7,100 nucleotides of DNA from positions 1 through 7,100 of the forward strand of contig JAUWJG010000043.1 of assembly GCA_030607815.1 (NCBI GenBank), read 5' to 3'. The notes beneath the pieces are model-generated. The model saw only the letters and a program-made list of their open reading frames with translations, did not search any database and was not told where the DNA came from. This document shows, piece after piece, positions 1 through 5,647 of the stretch (positions are counted from its first letter, which is position 1; each line of letters begins with the position of its first letter). The position numbers and the translations under genes are program-made. The DNA is from Candidatus Bathyarchaeota archaeon (GTDB taxonomy: Archaea > Thermoproteota > Bathyarchaeia > RBG-16-48-13 > GCA-020355125).

Positions 1-37
1 ATGTAATACATTAGTAATGGAGATTTAAGTTCTCTAA

Positions 38-48
38 ACATAAATACA
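38..48 (+). promoter_or_regulatory. Possible TATA region of pyrB
   Basis: The stretch ACATAAATACA is the best TATA-like sequence in the 104 bases before pyrB. It would place transcription start near position 70 and give a leader of roughly 35 nt containing the purine-rich run at 71-96. The leader has no strong GGTG-type ribosome binding site. The match is weak and the surrounding DNA is AT-rich, so this is tentative. Confidence 0.3.
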
Positions 49-104
49 TTAAATTGACGATTAGTTATTGAACAGAAGAGAGGGAGTAAGGTAGGGTAAA
101 TAAT

Positions 105-1025
105 ATGAATTTTGAGGGGAGAGACATCGTCTCGATTAAAGATTATAACCGAATTGAAATTGAACATATTTTGGAAATTACGGAACTTATGGAACCGTTA
201 ACTAAAAGTAGTTCTGATATATTGAAGGGAAAGATATTAGCGAATATATTTCTCGAACCAAGCACAAGAACCCGATTGAGCTTTGAAGCAGCCATACTCA
301 GACTTGGAGGAAGCTACATAAGCATTTCAGAAGCGAGAACAAGTGCAATCGAGAAAGGTGAAAATCTGGTAGATACCATAAGCGTTATGGAAAATTATGT
401 TGACATCATTGCTCTTAGACATTCTTTGGAAGGTGCAGCGAGACTGGCTGCAGAAGTAGCTAATATTCCGGTGATAAACGCTGGATCTGGTGCAGGTGAA
501 CATCCAACGCAGGCTCTTCTTGATCTATATACAATAAAAAAAGAACGAGGAAAAATCGATGGATTAAACATAGCTATCTTAGGTGATTTAAAGTATGGGA
601 GGACAACCCACTCTTTAGCATACGCTTTATCCCTCTTTAAAACAACCCTCTATTTCGTATCCCCTGAGTCACTTAAGATGAGAAGGGAGGTCCTTGAAGA
701 TGTTAGTAAGAGAGTTAAAGTAATAGAGACCAAAGATGTTCCAGAAATCATCCCCAAGATAGATGTGTTGTATGTGACGAGGATGCAAAAAGAACGTTTC
801 CCAGATCTAGAAGTATATGAAAAGATTAAGGGAACCTATAGGATTGACCTAGATTCTCTTCGGAACGCAAAGAGAAATATGATTGTGATGCATCCATTAC
901 CGAGAATTGATGAGATCGCTCCAGAAATTGATCAAACAACTAATGCTAAATATTTTAAGCAAGTTTGGTATGGATTAGTAACTCGGATGGCTCTACTAAG
1001 CCTAGCCCTTGGGGCAATAAAATGA
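105..1025 (+). CDS. pyrB: Aspartate carbamoyltransferase catalytic chain
   Basis: Catalyses carbamoyl phosphate + L-aspartate to N-carbamoyl-aspartate, the committed step of pyrimidine synthesis, in the cytoplasm. The 306 residues match the usual length of a catalytic chain. Visible family signatures are the carbamoyl-phosphate loop STRTR (53-57), the mobile loop SAIEKGE with Lys84, Arg104 in ALRH, His133 in GSGAGEHPTQALLDLYT, KYGRTTHS (163-170), VTRMQKERF with Arg226 and Gln228 for aspartate binding, and MHPLPR (262-267). These line up with the E. coli active-site residues known for the family. The ATG start is supported by the N-terminus GRDIVSIKDYNRIEIEHIL, which is where family members begin; a weak AGGG lies about 8 nt upstream. 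In many archaea pyrI (regulatory chain) follows directly; here a tRNA follows instead, so the chain either partners with a distant PyrI or works as a plain trimer (inference). Identification is very secure. Confidence 0.97.
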   Translation: MNFEGRDIVSIKDYNRIEIEHILEITELMEPLTKSSSDILKGKILANIFLEPSTRTRLSFEAAILRLGGSYISISEARTSAIEKGENLVDTISVMENYVDIIALRHSLEGAARLAAEVANIPVINAGSGAGEHPTQALLDLYTIKKERGKIDGLNIAILGDLKYGRTTHSLAYALSLFKTTLYFVSPESLKMRREVLEDVSKRVKVIETKDVPEIIPKIDVLYVTRMQKERFPDLEVYEKIKGTYRIDLDSLRNAKRNMIVMHPLPRIDEIAPEIDQTTNAKYFKQVWYGLVTRMALLSLALGAIK

Positions 1026-1075
1026 TGTGATGAGAATAAACATTCATTAGTCTTAATTCAGTTGAGTAACATTAC

Positions 1076-1099
1076 AAACATTAAGTATAAGTAATGTTT
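1076..1099. repeat. 8-8-8 inverted repeat enclosing a TATA-like box
   Basis: AAACATTA (1076-1083) and TAATGTTT (1092-1099) are perfect reverse complements separated by AGTATAAG. The spacer resembles an archaeal TATA box and would start transcription near 1114, some 20 nt before the tRNA-Leu 5' end. A second upstream copy, AACATTAC (1068-1075), can also pair perfectly with GTAATGTT (1091-1098). The element could be an operator over the tRNA promoter or a hairpin ending the pyrB transcript, although no strong T-tract follows. Confidence 0.5.
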
Positions 1100-1133
1100 A
1101 ACTGATGCGTGGATTATTTCTATCCCTTTATCT

Positions 1134-1238
1134 GCGGTGGTAGCGAAGATAGGTCAAACGCGGAGGACTCAAGATCTTAATTGAAGAGTCATCCTCTCTC
1201 TTAGGAGTTCGTCGGTTCGAATCCGGCCCGCCGCACCA
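1134..1238 (+). tRNA. tRNA-Leu(CAA), intron-containing, CCA encoded
   Basis: Folds as a class II tRNA. The acceptor stem is GCGGTGG (1134-1140) with CCGCCGC (1228-1234), all seven paired with one U-G. The D stem is GCG/CGC (1143-1145, 1159-1161). The anticodon stem is GAGGA (1163-1167) with TCCTC (1192-1196). The 14-nt variable arm (1197-1210) contains a CTC/GAG stem. The T stem is GTCGG/CCGGC around TTCGAAT (1216-1222). The discriminator is A1235 and CCA is encoded at 1236-1238. The anticodon CAA (1170-1172) reads leucine UUG codons; the long variable arm, A73 and the GCGG...CCGC acceptor fit archaeal tRNA-Leu. The anticodon loop is interrupted by a 17-nt intron. Mature length would be 88 nt including CCA. 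Confidence 0.95.
1174..1190 (+). other. tRNA-Leu intron, 17 nt, canonical position 37/38
   Basis: Removing these bases restores the seven-base anticodon loop CTCAAGA between the two halves of a five-pair anticodon stem. The site is the classic 37/38 archaeal position. C32-U33-C34 can pair with GAG at 1186-1188, leaving a three-base 3' bulge (U1189, C1190, A1191), which is the expected bulge-helix-bulge geometry for the splicing endonuclease. The fourth pair of the central helix is an A-A mismatch, so the motif is relaxed. Because A1174 and A1191 are identical, an intron at 1175-1191 would give the same mature tRNA. Confidence 0.88.
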
Positions 1239-1318
1239 TTAAATTAAAAACAGAGAATTTGTTAAGTTAGATATCGGAGTGCCCTCAGGTATTTATGAGA
1301 TAGTAAAATAATACCGTC

Positions 1319-1324
1319 TTTTTT
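1319..1324 (+). terminator. T6 tract, possible end of the tRNA-Leu transcript
   Basis: This is the first uninterrupted T run downstream of tRNA-Leu (CCGTC followed by six T), about 80 nt after the CCA. Archaeal RNA polymerase commonly stops at such tracts without needing a hairpin. There is no independent support, and termination could occur earlier at weaker AT-rich positions. Confidence 0.4.
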
Positions 1325-1437
1325 ATTGCAAATATTAACAAAAACTATTATTTTTAAAGATGAATTTTAATAAGATGGAAAAGTAAATAATTGGATGGTT
1401 TTTAAAAAATATACTTGTAGAAAAGTGTATCAAGTAA

Positions 1438-1460
1438 TTAGAAATTTATAAGATTTCTAA
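1438..1460. repeat. Inverted repeat TTAGAAAT / ATTTCTAA
   Basis: Perfect 8-base arms at 1438-1445 and 1453-1460 are separated by seven bases. It lies in the gene-free region between tRNA-Leu and the MFS gene, with no T-tract directly after it on either strand. The function is unknown; AT-rich composition makes a chance origin possible. Confidence 0.5.
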
Positions 1461-1606
1461 CTAGGAATATATTTAAAGCATAAGATTCATCGTAGGATGA
1501 AAAAACTATTCTGAACACATAGATACAGTACAGGTTCAAACTTAAAGAGAGATAAAAAAAAGTTTGTTATAGGATGTATTACACAGGTTAATGAAGGAAC
1601 ATCTTT

Positions 1607-1626
1607 AACTTATCATTTAATAAGTT
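1607..1626. repeat. Inverted repeat AACTTAT / ATAAGTT
   Basis: Perfect 7-base arms surround the six-base loop CATTTA. An overlapping alternative pairing exists between TTATCA (1610-1615) and TGATAA (1626-1631). The location is mid-intergenic and no function can be assigned. Confidence 0.45.
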
Positions 1627-1810
1627 GATAAAAACATAAAATAGTCAATTTTAGAAATAATAATAACCATTTATTAAAATCCGAGCGTAAAATGCACCAG
1701 ATAAACCGTTTCATAAAATATTCATCATCGTCTCAGAAAAAGTATTGATAACTGGGTACGTATATGGTTATCTTTTCTTATTATGATACATAAAAATCTT
1801 GGAATTATAA

Positions 1811-1826
1811 TTCGTACTTGTACGAA
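1811..1826. repeat. 16-bp palindrome TTCGTAC-TT-GTACGAA
   Basis: A perfect 7-2-7 inverted repeat lies 57 bases beyond the MFS stop codon. As RNA on the + strand it would fold into a six-pair stem with a CUUG tetraloop; on the minus strand it could be a hairpin at the 3' end of the MFS transcript, followed by TTATAATT. As DNA it has the form of a dimeric regulator operator. It is more GC-containing than its surroundings, which makes it the least chance-like palindrome in this spacer. Confidence 0.6.
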
Positions 1827-1883
1827 ATATAGAATATGTAAGAGGTTTACTTCCTCCAAAGATAGTATATTTAATTCGGTGCT

Positions 1884-3062
1884 TTAATGAACCTTATTAA
1901 AAGCGATAACTATGATACTTGAACTTACTAAGAATGCTGCAAATATGTATATTATTGGCGTTGGCAGTATCATAGCGATAACACCGGCGAAAGTAGCACC
2001 GAAAGCAGATCCAAGATCGAATACACATGCAAAATAAAAATTAGCTAAACTTTGATCATCTGTTGTTACAACATCAGCCAATAAAGACCATTCACTTACT
2101 GCGCGTATTCCATGAGCAATACCGTAAAGTATCATTACTAGACCTATCGTGATTGGACCTCCAACCATAGAAAAGAGAAGAAAAACAAGAGTTAATAAAG
2201 AGAAGGAGATGAGGAGAGGTTTTTTCCTACCAATCATATCCGAAATCCTACCTGCAGGCACTCGAGTTATTGTATTTGCAAGACCTCGCAAGGTGACTAG
2301 TAATGCATAAACTGCAGGAAGTATTTTGAGAGTGTTTACAGCATAGACAGAGTAAAGAGTTGCTATTATCGCTGCAGTGAAAGCGAATGTAAATCTCACA
2401 TAGGTAAGCATTTGAACCTGTCTAATTGTTATTATCCGTTTTATGCGATTCCACGAGCTGTCAATAAATACTTCACGTTTCTTAGATCTGGATAAGTGTT
2501 TATTCAAAGCATTTATTTTCAGCAGACCAATGTAGATGATGAAAGCGATTAAGGGTAAAATTGAGGACAGTTTTAAAATTGTTTCATAATCAAAGTAAGA
2601 AAGGAGAAAACTACAGAGGAATGGTCCTCCCATCGTACCGAGACCAACAGAAGTTAAGAACGTACCAACAGCTTCACCTTTTCTATTTTTAGGAGAGAAA
2701 ACTGAAACTAAGGACATAAGAGTAGGGTGAAGTGATGCGATAGAGATCGCGTGGAAAATACGAATCGGATAAAAATGTATGGGATTAGTAACTTGACTGT
2801 AAAGGATGTATGAAAATGACTGTCCTAAAAGAGCAATAGGAACCACCCACCAGTTTCCAATCTTACTGGAGAGCATCCCCAAAGGCATTCTTATCAGCAA
2901 AGTTGTATATGACATAATGGATATGATTAAACCAAGTTCGAAAGATGATGTTTCTTTCTCACTTACATAGAGGCTAAAGAATGGTGATGTTATAGTTCCT
3001 GAGATATAGATTATGGTTGCGAATGCAGTTAGTAAATAGAACTCACGAGAAAATCGCGCCAT
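1884..3062 (-). CDS. Major facilitator superfamily (MFS) transporter
   Basis: A 392-residue polytopic inner-membrane protein with about 12 hydrophobic segments in two halves, joined by a basic cytoplasmic linker (about residues 186-209, rich in K and R). Each half carries the MFS loop motif: RMPLGMLSSKIG (58-69) between helices 2 and 3, and RVPAGRISDMIGRKK (267-281) between helices 8 and 9. GLGTMGGP (140-147) resembles antiporter motif C in helix 5. The family moves small solutes by proton or sodium coupling; the substrate cannot be read from the sequence, though a drug or metabolite exporter is plausible. The frame extends to TTG (3074) and two GTG codons, but the TATA box at 3098-3105 predicts a start of transcription near 3075, and GGTGGTG (3066-3072) makes a ribosome binding site, so ATG at 3062 (or 3065) is preferred. 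It is transcribed divergently from secY and appears monocistronic. Confidence 0.92.
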   Translation of the reverse strand: MARFSREFYLLTAFATIIYISGTITSPFFSLYVSEKETSSFELGLIISIMSYTTLLIRMPLGMLSSKIGNWWVVPIALLGQSFSYILYSQVTNPIHFYPIRIFHAISIASLHPTLMSLVSVFSPKNRKGEAVGTFLTSVGLGTMGGPFLCSFLLSYFDYETILKLSSILPLIAFIIYIGLLKINALNKHLSRSKKREVFIDSSWNRIKRIITIRQVQMLTYVRFTFAFTAAIIATLYSVYAVNTLKILPAVYALLVTLRGLANTITRVPAGRISDMIGRKKPLLISFSLLTLVFLLFSMVGGPITIGLVMILYGIAHGIRAVSEWSLLADVVTTDDQSLANFYFACVFDLGSAFGATFAGVIAMILPTPIIYIFAAFLVSSSIIVIAFNKVH

Positions 3063-3065
3063 CAT

Positions 3066-3072
3066 CACCACC
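3066..3072 (-). promoter_or_regulatory. Ribosome binding site of the MFS gene that decides its start
   Basis: GGTGGTG directly precedes two consecutive ATG codons. GGTG is the usual archaeal 16S-pairing core, here six bases before the second ATG (3062). The same bases read as GTG-GTG start codons in frame, so annotation tools may extend the protein wrongly by three or four residues. Confidence 0.6.
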
Positions 3073-3097
3073 AAATATTAGTGTTGCTTGATTAGGT

Positions 3098-3105
3098 TAT
3101 TTATA
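3098..3105 (-). promoter_or_regulatory. TATA box of the MFS gene
   Basis: TATAAATA on the minus strand is a near-ideal archaeal TATA box. Typical spacing puts the transcription start near 3075, leaving a leader of about 10-13 nt that just contains the GGTGGTG site. GTTA and TAAC flank the box (3108-3111 and 3096-3099), a small dyad that could bind a repressor. Confidence 0.65.
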
Positions 3106-3270
3106 TGTAACAGAAAGAAACAATAATTAAACGAAAAGATTGCTCATCTCCTTTACGATAATATTATTTTAGTTTCCTAAAGATAATCTATAATAGCTTC
3201 TAAACTTAATCTTTTTAACATATTCAGTAAAGGTTTACCAGTCTTAATATCCCACCCTAATATTAATCTC

Positions 3271-3287
3271 ATAATTTAAAAAATTAT
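3271..3287. repeat. 17-bp palindrome ATAATTT-AAA-AAATTAT
   Basis: A perfect 7-3-7 inverted repeat in the MFS-secY divergent spacer, about 50 bp upstream of the secY TATA box. It is pure A/T, so a chance origin is a real possibility. It is paired with a second 7-3-7 palindrome centred 27 bp downstream. Confidence 0.45.
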
Positions 3288-3297
3288 CAAATTAATG

Positions 3298-3314
3298 AAT
3301 TCTTTTCAAGAATT
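3298..3314. repeat. 17-bp palindrome AATTCTT-TTC-AAGAATT
   Basis: A second perfect 7-3-7 inverted repeat, 24 bp before the secY TATA box. The arm sequence differs from the palindrome at 3271-3287, so both need not bind the same protein. The position suits an operator or activator site for secY, or a hairpin with a UUC loop if transcribed. Confidence 0.5.
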
Positions 3315-3337
3315 AATAGGAGAAGTAAAGAAAAGGA

Positions 3338-3345
3338 TTTATACT
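3338..3345 (+). promoter_or_regulatory. TATA box of secY
   Basis: TTTATACT preceded by the purine-rich GAAAAGGA, which fits a BRE followed by a TATA box. Predicted transcription start is near 3368, giving a leader of about 78 nt before the secY ATG. No other good TATA box lies closer to the gene. Confidence 0.55.
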
Positions 3346-3432
3346 CGTCTTCAAATCTTTAAGGAATAACAAGCACATAATAGTAAGGAAATGAAACGAG
3401 AATAATCAAATGGAAATCTTAAATTAGTTATA

Positions 3433-3439
3433 AGGTGAT
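3433..3439 (+). promoter_or_regulatory. Ribosome binding site of secY
   Basis: AGGTGAT complements the archaeal 16S rRNA 3' end over seven bases, and its GGTG core ends eight bases before the ATG at 3446. This is the best ribosome binding site in the window and fixes the secY start. Confidence 0.8.
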
Positions 3440-3445
3440 TATTGA

Positions 3446-4861
3446 ATGCCCGGTCGATTCTTAAGCTTATTCAAACCGATAACGAAATTCTTACCTGAAG
3501 TTAAAACTCCAGAAGGACGTGTTAGACTAAGTGAAAAATTTCTTTGGACTGGAATAGTACTTGTAATTTACTTTATCATGACTCAAATACCAATCTATGG
3601 TGCACAATATAGTGGAAACGATCCTTACTACGCATTACGTGTTATCTTCGCCTCATCCCGAGGCTCCCTAATGGAGCTAGGTATTCAACCAATCGTTACA
3701 GCAGGTCTGATAACACAGCTTTTTTCTAGCTCTGGATTAGTAAGCTTTGATAAGAGTAATCCTGAAGATCGTGCTCTCTTAGCTGGAATTACTAAGTTGT
3801 TTTCAATAGCTATGACCGGATTTTTAGCGATCGCGTATATTGTAGGGGGAGCTTATGGTACTGGTCTGTCATTTGAAACATCATCGATAATTTTCCTCCA
3901 ACTATTTGTCGTGGGTATCATAATAGTTCTTTTCGATGAACTATTACAGAAGGGATGGGGGTTTGGAAGCGCTATCAGCTTATTTATAGCTGCAGGAGTT
4001 GCCTTAAAGATTCTTTGGGATACTTTTTGTCCACTACCATATGAAAGTGATGGAAAAAGTTTAGGGTCTCTGATCGCTTATGTTCAAGCATTGTTTAAAG
4101 GAGAAAACCCAATTTCTGCTTTCTTTTCACGATCTGACCCAAATGCTCCAACTATGATAGGACTTATTGTGACCATAAGCATATTTCTACTAGTCATATA
4201 CCTTCAATCTTTGAAAGTGGAATTGCCCATATCTTATGCCAGAGTTAGGGGATACAGAGGACGCTATCCCATCAAACTCTTATATGTATCCACAATACCG
4301 GTTGTACTTGTATCAGCCTTATTTATGGACCTCTATTTTGTAGCTCAAATAGCCTCGTCAAGATTCAATCCAGATGGAACCAACATGTGGATAAATATAC
4401 TGGGACGTTTTGAAGGAAACGAACTAAAGGGAGGAGTAGCCTACTTTTTAACTTCACCGCAGAGCATAACTCAGTTCCTGGCTGATCCTATAAGAGGACT
4501 TGTGTTCGCTGGACTGATGATCGGTGCATGTGTCGTATTTGCACTGCTATGGCTTGAGTTGGGTGGTTTAGGTCCGAGTAGCGTTGCACAACAACTTATG
4601 GACTCGGGTCTACAGATTCCTGGATTCCGTCGGTCTACAAAACCTATTCAGAATATTCTCAGCAAATACATACCAACAGTCACTGTAGTAGGAGCTATCC
4701 TTGTTGGAGCTATTGCATCATTTTCTAATTTCCTCGGGGTATATGGGAGTGGCATAGGAATATTGCTCACAGTAGGGATTATGGCGCAGTACTATGAAAT
4801 GATTAGCAAAGATCAGATGCTAGAAATGTATCCAATGTTAGGAAAACTTCTTGGAAAATAA
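3446..4861 (+). CDS. secY: Preprotein translocase subunit SecY (Sec61 alpha)
   Basis: The channel-forming subunit of the Sec translocon, which passes secretory proteins through the cytoplasmic membrane and inserts membrane proteins, with SecE and Sec61beta. The 471 residues and about ten hydrophobic segments fit archaeal members. Recognisable parts are the amphipathic N-terminus FLSLFKPITKFLPEVKTPE (residues 5-23), the first transmembrane helix (about 33-51), the helix 2 plug region MELGIQPIVTAGLITQLF (76-93), the cytosolic loop ARVRGYRGRYPIKLLYVS (265-282), the ribosome-contact loop GLQIPGFRRSTKPI (388-401), and the last helix YGSGIGILLTVGI (433-445). The extracellular stretch at about 191-236 is of normal archaeal size. 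The start is fixed by AGGTGAT eight bases upstream. Archaeal secY usually follows rpl15 and precedes adk in the ribosomal-protein cluster; here it stands alone with its own promoter, next to a divergent transporter. Identification is secure. Confidence 0.97.
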   Translation: MPGRFLSLFKPITKFLPEVKTPEGRVRLSEKFLWTGIVLVIYFIMTQIPIYGAQYSGNDPYYALRVIFASSRGSLMELGIQPIVTAGLITQLFSSSGLVSFDKSNPEDRALLAGITKLFSIAMTGFLAIAYIVGGAYGTGLSFETSSIIFLQLFVVGIIIVLFDELLQKGWGFGSAISLFIAAGVALKILWDTFCPLPYESDGKSLGSLIAYVQALFKGENPISAFFSRSDPNAPTMIGLIVTISIFLLVIYLQSLKVELPISYARVRGYRGRYPIKLLYVSTIPVVLVSALFMDLYFVAQIASSRFNPDGTNMWINILGRFEGNELKGGVAYFLTSPQSITQFLADPIRGLVFAGLMIGACVVFALLWLELGGLGPSSVAQQLMDSGLQIPGFRRSTKPIQNILSKYIPTVTVVGAILVGAIASFSNFLGVYGSGIGILLTVGIMAQYYEMISKDQMLEMYPMLGKLLGK

Positions 4862-4895
4862 GAAGATAGAAAACTAGAAGATATTCATCACATAA

Positions 4896-4922
4896 AAGAT
4901 TAATAAAATCTTCAGGAAGATT
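4896..4922 (+). repeat. Three-arm alternating hairpin element after secY
   Basis: AAGATT (4896-4901), AATCTT (4907-4912) and AAGATT (4917-4922) follow in series. The middle arm can pair with either flank, so two mutually exclusive six-pair hairpins are possible, with loops AATAA and CAGG. Two further GAAGAT copies (4862-4867, 4877-4882) lie just upstream and could also pair with it. It sits 35 nt after the secY stop and about 85 nt before the next gene. Confidence 0.5.
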
Positions 4923-4955
4923 TAGGATGTCTACTTAAAAGTGTCATTTAAGAAG

Positions 4956-4979
4956 AATAATAATTTATTTTTTATTATT
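4956..4979 (+). terminator. T-rich tract with AATAATAA/TTATTATT dyad; secY end and possible sua5 promoter
   Basis: Arms at 4956-4963 and 4972-4979 flank TTTATTTT, giving the most T-rich stretch in the secY downstream spacer and a plausible archaeal termination zone. The same AT-rich segment could instead serve as the TATA region of the following gene, since a start near 4985-4992 would give it a leader of about 20 nt. The two roles cannot be separated by eye. Confidence 0.4.
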
Positions 4980-5008
4980 GCAAATTGTATCAAGGAAGCT
5001 GATTCATA

Positions 5009-5647
5009 GTGAATAGGATAGTTTTTGATTCTAAATATCCAAGTTTAAAAAAAATTTCAATAATTGTAGAGACGCTCAAGAGAGGAAAAGTCATCATATA
5101 TCCGACAGATACAGTCTATGGATTAGGGGTAAATGCTTTTGATTCAGAAGCAGTATATAAAATCTTTAGAATTAAAAAACGTCCCCTCCATCAAGCTTTA
5201 CCAATCGCTGTTTCTGGTTTAAAAATGGCGCAGAGTCTCGTTAATATCACTGAAAAGGCGAAGAGACTTATGGAAACGTTCTGGCCGGGAGCGCTAACGA
5301 TTATTTTGGAAAAAACTTCAATAATTCCAGAAATTGTTACAGGAGGGAAAATCGGGATAGGAATAAGAGCACCAAATCATCCTATACCGTTAGCCATAGT
5401 CAAGATGTTAAACGTACCAATAATAGCTACCAGCGCAAATATTCATGGAGAAATCAGTCCAGTAAATGTAGAGGAGGTTTCCGATCAGCTTGGAAAGAGT
5501 GTGGACCTAATAATTGAAGGGGGCACTGTAAGTGGCACACCGTCAACGATAATTAATATGCTAGAGGAACCCCCTATGATAATCAGGAAGGGAAACGTAA
5601 CTGAAGAGATGATAAGGAAAAGAATTGGGGAAATTGATTCAATTTAA
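5009..5647 (+). CDS. L-threonylcarbamoyladenylate synthase (TsaC/YrdC/Sua5 family)
   Basis: Makes threonylcarbamoyl-AMP from threonine, bicarbonate and ATP, the first step of t6A formation at A37 of ANN-decoding tRNAs; the KEOPS complex then transfers the group in archaea (family knowledge). The 212 residues are a single YrdC domain: YPTDTVYGLG (31-40), IKKRP (55-59), WPGALTIIL (92-100), IGIRAPNHPIP (117-127), ATSAN (140-144), PSTIINM (178-184) and IIRKGNV (191-197). It lacks the extra C-terminal domain of the roughly 340-residue Sua5 form, so it is of the short TsaC type. The GTG start is essentially forced: a TGA lies in frame at 5000-5002 and only ATA and TTC codons intervene. AAGGA (4992-4996) is the likely ribosome binding site, rather far upstream. 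It lies downstream of secY on the same strand but behind a T-rich spacer, and converges on the isomerase gene. A HypF-like role is excluded by size. Confidence 0.93.
   Translation: MNRIVFDSKYPSLKKISIIVETLKRGKVIIYPTDTVYGLGVNAFDSEAVYKIFRIKKRPLHQALPIAVSGLKMAQSLVNITEKAKRLMETFWPGALTIILEKTSIIPEIVTGGKIGIGIRAPNHPIPLAIVKMLNVPIIATSANIHGEISPVNVEEVSDQLGKSVDLIIEGGTVSGTPSTIINMLEEPPMIIRKGNVTEEMIRKRIGEIDSI

Larger units (their letters stand above)
1239..1883. other. Gene-free intergenic region, about 645 bp
   Basis: Both strands are broken by frequent stops and no recognisable coding sequence is present; the longest small frame noted is 33 codons on the minus strand (1613-1714) without a ribosome binding site. 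The region is strongly AT-rich apart from a short GC-rich patch (1275-1289). It contains a T6 tract (1319-1324) after the tRNA and inverted repeats at 1438-1460, 1537-1566, 1607-1626 and 1811-1826. No transposase remnant or tandem repeat was seen. Confidence 0.7.

Noticed and set aside
1027..1105. Possible C/D box guide RNA: GTGATGA (1027-1033) and CTGA (1102-1105)
   Set aside because: The span is too long for a typical archaeal C/D RNA, no internal D'/C' boxes are visible, and the C box overlaps the region just after the pyrB stop where TGATG repeats arise easily.
1613..1714. 33-codon minus-strand frame beginning MKRFIWCILR, basic start and hydrophobic core
   Set aside because: No ribosome binding site or clear promoter, AT-rich codons, and frames of this length are expected by chance in 645 bp of non-coding DNA. 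Kept only as a note.
1721..1736. Minus-strand CTGA-GACG-ATGATGA resembling a D'/C' pair
   Set aside because: No matching C box upstream or D box downstream at the right distance on the minus strand.
1747..1772. GATAAC ... GTTATC inverted repeat
   Set aside because: Only 6-bp arms with a 14-base gap in AT-rich DNA; not distinguishable from chance.
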